This document shows positions 9,158 to 17,605 of a stretch of DNA of 64,000 bases, piece after piece. The notes beneath the pieces are model-generated. The model did no database searches, had not been told where the DNA came from, and saw nothing but the letters and a program-made list of their open reading frames with translations. The position numbers were made by a program, and so were the translations under genes. This stretch comes from Methylobacter tundripaludum (GTDB taxonomy: Bacteria; Pseudomonadota; Gammaproteobacteria; Methylococcales; Methylomonadaceae), in assembly GCF_002934365.1 (NCBI RefSeq), contig NZ_PTIY01000003.1, positions 186,001-250,000 on the forward strand, written 5' to 3'. Every line of letters begins with the position of its first letter. The first letter of the stretch is position 1.

Positions 9158-9814
9158 ATTTTCTGTCAACACACCGACCAGCGCGCAAATCATTAACTGA
9201 CTGGTTTTAGCGCCCGCATCGATATGCCCTCGGCTGCGCTCCTCCAGAAAAGAAGCGCGGCCTTTGGTGGCCACCATGTCCCGGGTAGACTCCATTCCTG
9301 TTATCGCCGCCTGCACAACATTTTTCAGAACGTCAGATAACGCCACAGAATCGGTTGCAGCCTGCCGCAAACTTGCCGCCACAGGAATCAACACATCCAA
9401 CATTGTTTTCTCGCCTGCATCCGCCTTGCCTCGCAGCTTTACCGCATCCACACCGCTACTGAATATCTCTGCAAAAGTTTGCAAATCCAAAGCCCGTTCG
9501 ACTCCGCTCACGACAGGCCGTTCGCGAGCCGCCTTGCTCATCGCAACAAACAGCGTACCGTATAAAGAACCTGATGCACCGCCCACCGCCGTCATCATAG
9601 TCATACCGATTTTCTGCCAGGTCGCCGCCCAATCAAGCTGAGCCGCCAATTCATCGCTTTGAGCTGTCAGCGCCTTGATTCCGCGCTGTAGATTAGTCAC
9701 ATGATCGCCATCGCCGATAGCCTGATCCAACGCAGTCACTTCTTCGGCGTTTGCTTCGATTACATTATCAATTGCCTGAATCAGGCGGGGTAATAGTGCA
9801 GGAACAAATTGCAT
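9140..9814 (-). CDS. dhaL: Dihydroxyacetone kinase, nucleotide-binding subunit DhaL
   Basis: ATP/ADP-binding, all-helical kinase subunit that pairs with DhaK. Visible motifs are DQAIGDGDHVTN (the Asp cluster that chelates Mg), GGASGSLYGT, DAGEKTMLDVL and the C-terminal SRGHIDAGA. I set the start at the ATG at 9812-9814 because a GGAGG lies five bases upstream; the longer frame begins with a TTG overlapping that Shine-Dalgarno. This gives 224 residues. DhaK and DhaL are normally adjacent on one strand; here they are convergent with overlapping ends, so their stoichiometry is not set by cotranscription. Confidence 0.93.
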   Translation of the reverse strand: MQFVPALLPRLIQAIDNVIEANAEEVTALDQAIGDGDHVTNLQRGIKALTAQSDELAAQLDWAATWQKIGMTMMTAVGGASGSLYGTLFVAMSKAARERPVVSGVERALDLQTFAEIFSSGVDAVKLRGKADAGEKTMLDVLIPVAASLRQAATDSVALSDVLKNVVQAAITGMESTRDMVATKGRASFLEERSRGHIDAGAKTSQLMICALVGVLTENLTTPS

Positions 9815-9933
9815 GGCATCCTCCAATTCAAAAAAAGTAATCTGGGTAATCTTTAATCCCCCTTAGCGCCAATCATACCCCAAGCTGCACACCATCAGTT
9901 AGTTAAGCTAAAAAGATAGCTTCAATTCTTCCT

Positions 9934-9983
9934 TGTTCTTTATTTGTTCTCGTGCTATATTTTTTAAAAACAAACAAAGAACA
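9934..9983 (+). promoter_or_regulatory. Candidate LexA autoregulatory operator and promoter
   Basis: A 15-bp inverted repeat (9934-9948 and 9969-9983, TGTTCTTT core) matches at 14 of 15 positions with a 20-base spacer holding a TATAT-type -10 region. The left arm also contains a direct TTGTTCT duplication 11 bp apart (9933-9939 and 9944-9950). It lies just before the LexA ATG at 9988, where autoregulatory operators occur. It does not resemble the E. coli CTGT-N8-ACAG box. Confidence 0.55.
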
Positions 9984-9987
9984 GACT

Positions 9988-10623
9988 ATGATTAAATCAC
10001 TCACTAGAAAGCAACAAGAAGTCTTCGATTTCTTATTGCAAAATCAGGATAAGTTTCCCCATCCGCCAACGCTGGAAGAGCTTTGTGCGTGCATGGGCTT
10101 AAAGTCTCGCGGCTCCTTGCATAACCATATTAAGGCCTTGATTAACGAAAACCTGATCGAAGCTCCCGAACGCAAACAGCGCGGTATTCGCCTGACGAAC
10201 TACGCAAAAGAAATGATCAATCATTCCGACGATCAAAGCTCGCTGCCGTTTGTCGGCATTATTGCCGCCGGAAAACCGATCGAAGCCGTCGAAAATATCA
10301 CTTATATGGCTATTCCTGAGCAGCTGAAAACGCAAAAGCCCTGCTATATCCTTAAAGTGAAGGGCGACTCAATGATTGAGCAAGGCATCTATGATGGCGA
10401 CTGGGTGATCATTGAACAACGCAGCTATGCCCGTAATGGTGAAATTGTGGTGGCCTTGATCAACAAAGCCGAGGCCACGCTGAAATTTATTGAGCAATAC
10501 CCCCACGAAACATTACTTATCCCCGCTAACTCAGCGATGGAAGCGATGCACTACAACCCCGAGCAAGTTGAAATTCAAGGCGTATTAGTAGGCCAAATGC
10601 GCAGCTATACTAAAAATCATTAG
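9988..10623 (+). CDS. lexA: LexA-family SOS repressor
   Basis: S24-family self-cleaving repressor. From the ATG at 9988 it is 211 residues: an N-terminal winged helix (about 1-70; helices around LTRKQQEVFDFL and SRGSLHNHIKAL) and a C-terminal peptidase. The autocleavage bond is predicted at Ala94-Gly95 (IIAAGKP), nucleophile Ser128 in GDSM and general base Lys166 in ATLKF. An upstream in-frame GTG at 9952 falls inside the predicted operator/promoter, so I preferred the ATG. It should repress SOS genes until RecA-stimulated cleavage. A 50-residue membrane protein gene follows ten bases after the stop. Confidence 0.92.
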   Translation: MIKSLTRKQQEVFDFLLQNQDKFPHPPTLEELCACMGLKSRGSLHNHIKALINENLIEAPERKQRGIRLTNYAKEMINHSDDQSSLPFVGIIAAGKPIEAVENITYMAIPEQLKTQKPCYILKVKGDSMIEQGIYDGDWVIIEQRSYARNGEIVVALINKAEATLKFIEQYPHETLLIPANSAMEAMHYNPEQVEIQGVLVGQMRSYTKNH

Positions 10624-10633
10624 GAGAAATACC

Positions 10634-10786
10634 ATGTTGCAACAACGAATACACATGCGCGACCAAGTGACCAATCGAGTTGAACTGATTATGGGGGACG
10701 GCAAACCGCCGTTCGCTGAACGAATCGAGGAATTTGCAACGACCCTGTTGTTTGTGGTCATTATTATCTTTCTTGTTCGTATATAA
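10634..10786 (+). CDS. Small membrane protein encoded behind lexA (50 aa)
   Basis: Reading from the ATG at 10634 gives a 50-residue protein. Its polar N-terminal part is basic then acidic (HMRDQ, FAERIEEF). Residues about 35-49 form one hydrophobic segment (TTLLFVVIIIFLVR), predicting a single-pass membrane protein with almost no C-terminal tail. The Shine-Dalgarno TAGGAGA lies at ideal spacing. The gene starts ten bases after the lexA stop and is probably cotranscribed. By position it could be an SOS-induced membrane effector, analogous to SulA behind lexA in some bacteria or to small SOS membrane peptides such as SidA or TisB. That role is inference; I recognise no homologue. Confidence 0.65.
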   Translation: MLQQRIHMRDQVTNRVELIMGDGKPPFAERIEEFATTLLFVVIIIFLVRI

Positions 10787-11312
10787 GAACCCTGAATAAA
10801 CCAATCGCTGCTATGAAACAGCATTCCCCCGGCATGGCAACCAAACTCAGCCCCATTAAGTTGAGTTTGCCATGCCGGGTGTTCTGACAGGCCACCTCGA
10901 ATTATCCCGGCTGAAGCCCACCGGGTTAATGCAAATCTGCCAGAGGTAAATTTGCACCGGCATCCAGCCACGGCTGCGATTTATAAGGCCGTAAATTCCG
11001 GTATTCCCTGCCGGAACCTTAACTTAATGGCGCAGAGCTATTAACCTCGGCTTTTACAACAGACAACTACCAAGCAGCCTGTTGCATTACCGCTTTTATT
11101 CATCCGTTTGGCTAATATGCCTTGAAAAAATCATCGACAAAAGATATGGTTCGCGCGGAAATAACAGTGCGCTCCATTTAATTGCCTTATCCAGAACATA
11201 CCTGATTTAGATGACCGACTTTCTGGCGCACAAAACCATTCACAGCGTTGAGCCGGTTATACCCTGCTCCTATCAAACGCCACCCTCCCCCTTACCTGCA
11301 AGGTTACTATAA
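10787..11312. other. Intergenic region behind the lexA operon
   Basis: About 525 bases with no supported gene. It contains one strong hairpin (10828-10879, listed separately). The rest shows no tRNA, promoter or conserved frame I can support. Short minus-strand frames overlapping here run antisense to the 50-residue gene and are not convincing. Confidence 0.5.
10828..10879 (+). terminator. Imperfect stem-loop downstream of the lexA operon
   Basis: Left arm CCCGGCATGGCA...AAACTCA pairs with right arm TGAGTTTGCCATGCCGGG over 18 bp; a 4-base bulge interrupts the left arm and the loop is 12 bases. It lies about 40 bases after the small membrane gene. No U-tract follows, so it may be a 3' stabilising hairpin or dispersed repeat rather than an intrinsic terminator. 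Confidence 0.45.
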
Positions 11313-12077
11313 ATGCCCATTTCGCTTGCCGTTGTTGAAAACGTGATCCGTGAAGCCGGATCGATCGCCATGACTCATTTTAAAGACCTGAAGAATTTAG
11401 AAGTGACTAAAAAAAGTCCCCGCGACCTGGTCACCGCTGCCGACGTCGCTGTTGAAGCTTTTTTACAAGAAGCCCTGGCCAAGCATTACCCGCAATTCGG
11501 TTTCTGGGGCGAAGAAAGCGGTCAAAGCGCCAATCAAACCAGCCGCTGGATCGTCGACCCGATTGATGGAACGCATTCATTCTCGAGAGGCCAGTATTTT
11601 TGGGGCATCAGCGTCGCACTGGAAATCGATCAGGAGCTAGTTTTCGGGGCCGTCTATGCGCCCGCACTGGATGATTACTATGCCGCCGAAAAAGGCAAAG
11701 GAGCCTGGAAAAACGGCCGGCCCATTACCGTATCCAACGAAAACAACCTTGCCGACGCAATGATCGCGACCGGGTTCGCCTGCTTGCGCTCTTACTTAAA
11801 AGAAAACAATCTTCAGCGCTTCTGCCGGATCGCCGAGATAACAACCGGGCAGCGCCGTTTCGGTTCTGCGGCAATCGACCTGTGCCTGGTTGCGGATGGT
11901 CAAGTTGATGCGTTTTGGGAGCAGGAACTAAACCTGTATGACGTTGCCGCCGGCGCATTGATTGCAGAGGAAGCAGGCGCTACGATTACCGACTTTCAAG
12001 GTAATAAAGGACTCTTTCCGAAAAATATCCTGGCAACCAACGGGAAGATTTTTAACCAGATACTTCCGCTGATGTAA
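11313..12077 (+). CDS. Inositol-monophosphatase family phosphatase
   Basis: Mg-dependent, Li-sensitive phosphatase fold of 254 residues. The metal-binding motifs are intact: GEES around 66-69 (Glu67/Glu68), DPIDGT at 82-87 and a C-terminal LYDVAAG in place of the usual W-D-x-A-A-G. The family includes SuhB, histidinol-phosphate phosphatase HisN and CysQ. The central sequence (FSRGQYFWGISVAL, LVADGQVDAFWE) is close to the HisN/IMPase branch, but the substrate cannot be fixed from sequence. It has its own upstream region and no clear operon partner. Start ATG is preceded by AAGG. Confidence 0.85.
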   Translation: MPISLAVVENVIREAGSIAMTHFKDLKNLEVTKKSPRDLVTAADVAVEAFLQEALAKHYPQFGFWGEESGQSANQTSRWIVDPIDGTHSFSRGQYFWGISVALEIDQELVFGAVYAPALDDYYAAEKGKGAWKNGRPITVSNENNLADAMIATGFACLRSYLKENNLQRFCRIAEITTGQRRFGSAAIDLCLVADGQVDAFWEQELNLYDVAAGALIAEEAGATITDFQGNKGLFPKNILATNGKIFNQILPLM

Positions 12078-12134
12078 AAACTTTATTTACAGCTTTAGGA
12101 AAACACATTCCATTCCCCAAAAAGTGCCTTTTGC

Positions 12135-13832
12135 CTATGGCTGTAAAAGGTACTCGCTTAACGTCTTGCCCGGAACCGCAGGCTGCCCGGTTTTTTGACA
12201 GGCCGATGAAGCTCCCATTGAACAAGCTTGTTGATAGGCTTGTGCCGCTGCCACATATTGATTAAGCGCTTCTAACGCCCGCGCTTTACCGAGATAAGCA
12301 GTTGTATGTTTTGGTTCGAGTTCGATAGTTTTATTAAAATCACCTAACGCTTGCAAATACTGGTGACTTTCCAAATAGGCTGAACCTCTATTATTATAGG
12401 CATAGGGAGCAAGGTAACCTGAATCCCTCCCCAATCTGATTGCTTTAGTATAGTCTTCAATAGCTTCAAAATACTGTTTTTGATGATTGAAAGCATTTCC
12501 GCGATTATAAAAAATTCTTTCCATACCTGGATAGTATTCTTCATTATGCTCGACCAGTCGTGCAGCGTCATCCCACAATAATAAAGGATGCGAAAAGGTT
12601 CTCAGCCGGAGCCAGGATAAAGGCATCATAAACAATACGACAAACAAGAGCGCATATATCGCTTGCTTGGCGTTTAATTTTTGACACAAAAAAGGTAAGG
12701 CAGCCATGGCACCTGCCATCCACAGGTAACTGCGATAAAGAACAAAAGATTCTTGAATCCTTATGGTTGAAAGCTCAGTAGCAAATAATAACCAAGGACA
12801 AAGTAAAGAAAATCCCAGCAAGCCATTTATTCCTCTCTGCCCCAACAGGCGAGCTGCTATGATAGGGTAAAACACAAAACCAATTAAACCGGCAATTTCC
12901 GGCCACGACCATAGTCGCAAAGCGAAGGTCTGGTAAATATCAACTGACATCCACGCAGGGCTTGGGGCAATCCATACCCATAGATATTTAAAAAACAAGA
13001 AAGACTGCGTCAGCATCGACAAAGGATAAGCTAATCGCTCATCGAAACCCGAACCCAGCGAAGACATTAGATTTGCGGCTATTGGTTCATAAGCCTGTCC
13101 CAATATATGCCTTGCCTTGATCTGGAAAACGACAAATCCGCCTATCAAACCATAGAGCACAAAGGTCGGCCAAACCAGCATCAATCGTTGGCGGATAGGT
13201 TGATTGTTGATCAACAGGAATAGAACTATCGTTACCGCAGGCACCATAATCGCATGCTCTTTCGAGAGTACAGCCAGAAAATAAGTGACGACGGAAGCCA
13301 GCAGCCAGCGGTAGTTGTCTCTGATTAGCCCCTCAAGAAACAAACGCCAGGTTAATAAGGCGAACAACGTCGCCATCAGAGTGGAACGCTGAACTAAATA
13401 GGCTGCCGCATAAACGGAGACAGGATGCAAAGCGAAGATCAATGCCCCAAAAAAAGCCAACCAATGTGGCGACAGAGTCTCTTTACTTTCGTCATTATCG
13501 GGAATAATCCGTTCAAACAATCGGCGCAAAAATATAAATAGTGCAACAGTCGTTGCAAGATGCAGCGCTAGGTTACCGACGCGAAACCAGATCAGGTCCA
13601 AACCGAATAGTGAACGAGTCCATTCAAGGGTAGCGTATGGCAACCAGCGTAAATCAAAACTGAATACTTTATCCAAGTATTGATTATGAATCGTACCATC
13701 GAAAAAATATTCATCATCGAAAACCACAGGATTCCAGAGAAACTGGCTGTAAAGCAAAGCAACCGGCAAGCATAAAACCAGTGATGATAAAAAAGTTCTG
13801 CAAGGGAAACGAGGGGGGGTAGATTGACTCAT
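12135..13832 (-). CDS. Polytopic GT-C-like membrane protein with C-terminal TPR repeats
   Basis: Start set at the ATG at 13830-13832 (AGGAAA upstream), giving 565 residues; the longer frame begins at a weak GTG. The N-terminal two thirds has about ten hydrophobic segments. The first extracytoplasmic loop carries an acidic motif, FDDEYFFDG, of the type used by GT-C lipid-linked-sugar glycosyltransferases (PMT/STT3-like). The last ~150 residues contain TPR units (YNRGNAFNHQKQYFEAIEDY, NNRGSAYLESHQYLQALGDF, AYLGKARALEALNQY). It lies just downstream of the type IV pilin gene on the same strand, separated by a terminator. A role in O-glycosylation of pilin is plausible but inferred. Confidence 0.7.
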   Translation of the reverse strand: MSQSTPPRFPCRTFLSSLVLCLPVALLYSQFLWNPVVFDDEYFFDGTIHNQYLDKVFSFDLRWLPYATLEWTRSLFGLDLIWFRVGNLALHLATTVALFIFLRRLFERIIPDNDESKETLSPHWLAFFGALIFALHPVSVYAAAYLVQRSTLMATLFALLTWRLFLEGLIRDNYRWLLASVVTYFLAVLSKEHAIMVPAVTIVLFLLINNQPIRQRLMLVWPTFVLYGLIGGFVVFQIKARHILGQAYEPIAANLMSSLGSGFDERLAYPLSMLTQSFLFFKYLWVWIAPSPAWMSVDIYQTFALRLWSWPEIAGLIGFVFYPIIAARLLGQRGINGLLGFSLLCPWLLFATELSTIRIQESFVLYRSYLWMAGAMAALPFLCQKLNAKQAIYALLFVVLFMMPLSWLRLRTFSHPLLLWDDAARLVEHNEEYYPGMERIFYNRGNAFNHQKQYFEAIEDYTKAIRLGRDSGYLAPYAYNNRGSAYLESHQYLQALGDFNKTIELEPKHTTAYLGKARALEALNQYVAAAQAYQQACSMGASSACQKTGQPAVPGKTLSEYLLQP

Positions 13833-14036
13833 AATCGGTATTTCCTGGAGTAGTTCGAAATTTTGACTGCCCAAAACAAGGTGATCGTGGTAGTCCACCA
13901 GTAAGCGTCTAGGCTCGCGATCAATTCAGCAAGCCACTCGCGTATTATCACCATCGCAGCTTTCTGTGGAATCAACAATGATATGCAACACACCACCCAC
14001 AATAAGCGTTTGATTTAGTTGATTCAAATGAGTAAC

Positions 14037-14062
14037 AAAAAAGGGCATCCGGAGATGCCCTT
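14037..14062 (-). terminator. Intrinsic terminator of pilA
   Basis: On the minus strand a perfect 9-bp stem (AAGGGCATC / GATGCCCTT) with a 4-base loop is followed directly by T residues. It lies about 60 bases beyond the pilin stop codon. It should end the pilin transcript before the GT-C/TPR gene. Confidence 0.85.
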
Positions 14063-14120
14063 GGGTTGTATTCTAATTATCCTGCAAGATAGCCGTGGCT
14101 TTACTTGCTAACTGGATAAA

Positions 14121-14567
14121 TTAGTTATTCTTTGTAATTGCAGCCAGAGCAGCAGGGTGAGTTACAGTCGTAGTGTTTGCCCATGTTATGGCGCTGGTAC
14201 CAACGGTTGGTGTAAAGGTGATCGCTAGACCGTCTACGCCAGTGCCTATACCTGTAGCTAAAGTAGCTGTTATTACGCCGGCGGCAACAGTGGCTGAAGC
14301 CATTTCTTTAGTTGCAGTAAAGACAGGAACACCGTTACTACCGGTACTACAGTTAGTCAATATACCACCTGCTTCCTGCGCGCAAACACCGACAGCGGTC
14401 TTTAATGCGTCCACTGAAGTAAGAGCATTCCCGATTTTGGCTTTAATTGTGTAATCCTGATAAGCAGGAATCGCAACAGCCGCTAAAATACCGATGATCG
14501 CAACCACGATCATTAATTCGATCAGGGTGAAACCTTGTTGTGCTTTTTTCATTGATAATGAATTCAT
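14121..14567 (-). CDS. pilA: Type IV major pilin (PilA-like)
   Basis: Class III-signal prepilin of 148 residues: a short basic leader ending QQG, prepilin peptidase cleavage after Gly12, then the FTLIELM N-methylphenylalanine segment with Glu5 and a long hydrophobic helix. The mature globular domain is Thr/Ala/Gly-rich with one Cys pair (VCAQ...TNC) in the middle and no C-terminal cysteine pair, unlike classical group A pilins. The start MNSLS has a GAGG Shine-Dalgarno eight bases upstream. A sigma-54 promoter and an intrinsic terminator flank it, so it is monocistronic. Probable functions are adhesion, twitching and DNA uptake. Confidence 0.9.
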   Translation of the reverse strand: MNSLSMKKAQQGFTLIELMIVVAIIGILAAVAIPAYQDYTIKAKIGNALTSVDALKTAVGVCAQEAGGILTNCSTGSNGVPVFTATKEMASATVAAGVITATLATGIGTGVDGLAITFTPTVGTSAITWANTTTVTHPAALAAITKNN

Positions 14568-14611
14568 CAGTTAATCCTCTTAAAGTTAAAAATAAACAAC
14601 ACTTAAAGCAT

Positions 14612-14629
14612 ATGCATAAGTTATGCCAA
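14612..14629 (-). promoter_or_regulatory. Sigma-54 promoter of pilA
   Basis: The minus strand reads TTGGCATAACTTATGCAT, giving the invariant GG and GC of a -24/-12 promoter with exactly ten bases between them. It lies about 45 bases before the pilA start. Sigma-54 control through PilSR-type regulators is standard for gammaproteobacterial pilA genes. Confidence 0.75.
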
Positions 14630-14744
14630 GCTTTCTAAGAACTCGCGTTCAATTTTCTACCACAGACCTATATTCTTTATAAAACAGGCAAATAGTCTTA
14701 CTCAAGCAATCACAGGCTCTGTTAAGAACCCGCCAATAGTGCAA

Positions 14745-14862
14745 GCCGAAAAGACCCGTCAAAATAGAAATGCCCGACAAAAAACGCTGCCATGATAAAA
14801 TGCCGGTCAAAAAACCCTGCCACGACAACAATGCCGACCCAAAAGCCTTGCCAACACATTAC
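14745..14862. repeat. Degenerate ~30-nt tandem repeat
   Basis: Four imperfect units of about 27-31 nt start at 14745, 14772, 14802 and 14833. Each begins GCC-C/G-G/A and contains CAAAA...CTGCCA. The block lies between pilA and the Sel1 gene. The minus-strand frame across it encodes a correspondingly repetitive hydrophobic peptide, which I regard as a by-product of the repeat. Confidence 0.5.
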
Positions 14863-14887
14863 ACTCATTTGAAATCGGGGATGTAAC

Positions 14888-15343
14888 ATGCAGCACATCA
14901 GCCTTCAAGCAGCCTCTACATTAACCGAATGGAGCGAACGCACCATAAGACGCCGCATCGCCGACGGCAGTGTAAAGTGCTCCGATAACGGAGCCAATTA
15001 CAAAACCATGATCTGCTTCGATTCGATCAAACAGGATATTTGCATTGCGCTTGAAGCCGACGATATTGAACTTCTCAAAACCGCCGACTCCGGCGATGCA
15101 AAAGCACAAAATGACTTGGCATTGCTTTTTTTAGAAAAAAACAAATTAAAAAGCGCTGTGTACTGGCTGGAATTGTCGGCAAAGCAAAATTTTACCGACG
15201 CCATGCACTTGCTGGGGCGTTGCTATTTGGAGGGTAACGGCTTACCTAAAGACGACAGCCTTGCCATTATGTGGATTGCCAAAGCGGCTTCACTGGGTCA
15301 TTCGATTGCGCTTACGCAAATTCAATCGATGCGCCTGACTTAA
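14888..15343 (+). CDS. Sel1-repeat protein with N-terminal HTH-like segment
   Basis: A 151-residue cytoplasmic protein. Residues about 1-50 (LQAASTLTEWSERTIRRRIADGSV) resemble a DNA-binding helix-turn-helix of the kind that selects a binding specificity from a helix rich in arginine. The remainder (about 68-145) forms two or three Sel1/TPR-like units: GDAKAQNDLALLFLEKN, DAMHLLGRCYLEGNGLPKDD and MWIAKAASLGHSIAL. Sel1 repeats mediate protein-protein contacts. Whether it is a true regulator is not clear from sequence. GGGGAT precedes the ATG. A long hairpin (15480-15519) separates it from the convergent gat operon. Confidence 0.75.
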   Translation: MQHISLQAASTLTEWSERTIRRRIADGSVKCSDNGANYKTMICFDSIKQDICIALEADDIELLKTADSGDAKAQNDLALLFLEKNKLKSAVYWLELSAKQNFTDAMHLLGRCYLEGNGLPKDDSLAIMWIAKAASLGHSIALTQIQSMRLT

Positions 15344-15479
15344 AAGCCCGCCAGACAAGCCAATTCAGGTACTTTACGATTAGGAGCGATTAAAACGCCA
15401 ATCGCATCGCTTGCATCCAGGCAGTTTGAAATTACTGCGGCACTGGATTTTCTATTTCAGGGATTCTGAGACGTGTGAA

Positions 15480-15519
15480 TACCAAACAACCGTCGACTAA
15501 AATAGACGGTTGTTTGGTA
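15480..15519. terminator. Convergent hairpin between the Sel1 gene and gatB
   Basis: A perfect 15-bp stem (ACCAAACAACCGTC core) encloses a 10-base loop. On the plus strand it is followed by AAAAGACTTTTT. It lies between two convergent genes and may act in both directions. The U-tract is displaced, so efficiency is uncertain. Confidence 0.6.
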
Positions 15520-15536
15520 AAAGACTTTTTACCGGC

Positions 15537-16973
15537 TTACTGCAACTTGGCCTTAAGCATTTTATTCACTTCGCCGGGATTTGCCTTGCCCTGCATTTCT
15601 TTCATCACCTGCCCGACAAAAAATCCGAAGACTTTATCCTTACCGCTACGGTATTGCTCAACCTGATCCTGGTTGTCGGCGATAATTTTGTCGATAATGG
15701 CTTCTATCGCGCCGGTGTCGGTGATTTGCTTCAGGCCTTTGGCTTCGATGATTTCGTCGGCTGTCGCGGTACCCTGCCACAGTTCTTCGAACACCTGCTT
15801 GCCGATCTTGCCGGAAATGGTGTCGTCGCTGATGCGCTTTAACAATCCTGCCAGACGTTCGTGACTGACCGGCGAATCGGTAATTTCCAGACCGGCTTTG
15901 TTCAACGCGGCCAGCAGATCGCCGGTCACCCAGTTGGCGCAAATTCTCGCTTCGCAGCCCGATTCTTTAACCACGGCTTCGAAATAATCGGCCAGCTGAC
16001 GCGAAGAAGTCAGAATGGTTGCGCTTTCTTCATCCAAGCTGTAATCAGCTTTAAAGCGCTGCTTTTTTGCCTGAGGCAATTCCGGCAACTGGGCTTTTAT
16101 CTGCGCCTTAAAGTCCTCATCAATCAGCACCGGCAACAGGTCGGGATCGGGAAAATACCGGTAATCGTTGGCCTCTTCCTTGCTGCGCATCGAACGGGTT
16201 TCATCCTTGTCGGAATCATACAACCGGGTTTCCTGAACCACGACGCCGCCGCTTTCTATCAGCTCTATTTGCCGCTCGACTTCGTGGTTGATGGCTTTTT
16301 CGACAAACTTAAATGAATTGATGTTTTTAAGCTCTGTCCGCGTGCCGAATTCTTGTTGGCCTTTTGGACGTACCGATACGTTGGCATCGCAACGGAACGA
16401 ACCTTCCTGCATATTGCCGTCGCAAATACCCAGATAGCGCACCAGTTCGTGCATTTTTCTCATGTAAGCCACGGCTTCCTTGGCCGAACTCATTTCCGGC
16501 TCGGAAACGATTTCCAGCAACGGCGTACCGGCGCGGTTTAAATCGATTCCGGTCAAGCCGTGAAAATTTGCATGCAGCGATTTGCCGGCGTCTTCCTCCA
16601 AATGTGCGCGGGTGACGCCGATACGTTTAGTTACGCCGTCAACGTCGATATCCAAATGCCCGTTACCGACGATAGGCAGATCCATCTGGCTGATTTGGTA
16701 GCCTTTGGGCAAGTCCGGGTAAAAATAGTTTTTCCTGGCGAACACGGAGTACGGCGCAATATGCGCCTCTATCGCCATACCGAAGACGACAGCCATGCGC
16801 ACGGCCTCTTCATTCAATACCGGCAATACGCCCGGAAAGCCTAAATCGACTGCGCAGGCTTGGGTGTTGGGTTCGGCGCCGTAAGCGGTTGAAGCGCCGG
16901 AAAAGATTTTTGATTGAGTAGCGAGTTGGGCGTGAATTTCCAAGCCGATTACTGTTTCCCATTGTGAATTCAT
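15537..16973 (-). CDS. gatB: Asp/Glu-tRNA amidotransferase subunit B
   Basis: tRNA-binding and kinase subunit of GatCAB, which converts misacylated Glu-tRNA(Gln) and/or Asp-tRNA(Asn) to the cognate aminoacyl-tRNA. It is 478 residues, standard for GatB. The N-terminus [29 protein letters not shown] and [11 protein letters not shown] are hallmark segments of the cradle domain. The C-terminal YqeY-like helical domain ends with [13 protein letters not shown]. It is third in the gatC-gatA-uma2-gatB series and starts 14 bases after the interposed uma2 gene. Confidence 0.96.
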   Translation of the reverse strand: MNSQWETVIGLEIHAQLATQSKIFSGASTAYGAEPNTQACAVDLGFPGVLPVLNEEAVRMAVVFGMAIEAHIAPYSVFARKNYFYPDLPKGYQISQMDLPIVGNGHLDIDVDGVTKRIGVTRAHLEEDAGKSLHANFHGLTGIDLNRAGTPLLEIVSEPEMSSAKEAVAYMRKMHELVRYLGICDGNMQEGSFRCDANVSVRPKGQQEFGTRTELKNINSFKFVEKAINHEVERQIELIESGGVVVQETRLYDSDKDETRSMRSKEEANDYRYFPDPDLLPVLIDEDFKAQIKAQLPELPQAKKQRFKADYSLDEESATILTSSRQLADYFEAVVKESGCEARICANWVTGDLLAALNKAGLEITDSPVSHERLAGLLKRISDDTISGKIGKQVFEELWQGTATADEIIEAKGLKQITDTGAIEAIIDKIIADNQDQVEQYRSGKDKVFGFFVGQVMKEMQGKANPGEVNKMLKAKLQ

Positions 16974-16987
16974 TTTGATAGTTCCTT

Positions 16988-17593
16988 TTATTCGGCAAAA
17001 ACGTCAGCTAGATCAATGTGCAGCTCAGGAAAAAGATAAGGTTTTGCCAAATCGTCGCCGGCATACATGGCGAAAAGTTGGTATTTTTCAGTGTCTTGAT
17101 CCAGCACAAACTGATAGACCGCTTGTTCGTAGGGATAAACCAACCAGTACTCGATGACGCCGTTTTCCTGATAAATATCGTATTTAAGGCGCATTTCTTT
17201 CTTGGTGTTACCGGGCGAGAGCACTTCGATAATCCAGTCCGGCGCGCCGTTGCAGCCTTGTTCAGTGAGCTTGTCTTTGTCGCAGATAACGCATAAATCG
17301 GGCTGGACGACGCTGAAAACTTGCTGATCGGTCAGCCTGGATTTTTTACTGTTATAGAGCTTGATGTCGAATGGCGCGTAAAAAAGTTTGCAGGTTTTTT
17401 TGTGGAAATACTGATAAAGACTGCCGCCCAGGTTGGTAATAACGCTCTGATGTTTCAGACTAGGCGCTGGCGACATCGCCATGATCTTGCCCTTGATCAG
17501 TTCAACGGTTTCCTCCAGCTGCCAAGTCAAATAATCGGCATAACTGTAGGTGGCGTTTAAATCCAATTGCGAGAGCTCTGTGATTTTAGTCAT
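16988..17593 (-). CDS. Uma2 family (DUF820) putative endonuclease inside the gat operon
   Basis: A 201-residue protein of the Uma2/DUF820 family, predicted PD-(D/E)xK nucleases that are abundant in cyanobacteria and present in some other bacteria. Core signatures are [15 protein letters not shown] near the N-terminus (the GxI-x-x-M/S-P motif), [10 protein letters not shown] and the catalytic-type [13 protein letters not shown] with Asp and Glu in PD-x4-E. It lies between gatA and gatB on the same strand, with 12 bases to gatA and 14 to gatB, so it is cotranscribed. GatCAB needs no such protein, so this looks like a later insertion. Biological role is unknown for the family. Confidence 0.85.
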   Translation of the reverse strand: MTKITELSQLDLNATYSYADYLTWQLEETVELIKGKIMAMSPAPSLKHQSVITNLGGSLYQYFHKKTCKLFYAPFDIKLYNSKKSRLTDQQVFSVVQPDLCVICDKDKLTEQGCNGAPDWIIEVLSPGNTKKEMRLKYDIYQENGVIEYWLVYPYEQAVYQFVLDQDTEKYQLFAMYAGDDLAKPYLFPELHIDLADVFAE

Positions 17594-17605
17594 GTCTGCT
17601 TCTCC

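Noticed and set aside
14649-14831. 60-codon repetitive hydrophobic minus-strand frame upstream of pilA
   Set aside because: The periodic peptide follows from the 30-nt tandem repeat; no start signal.
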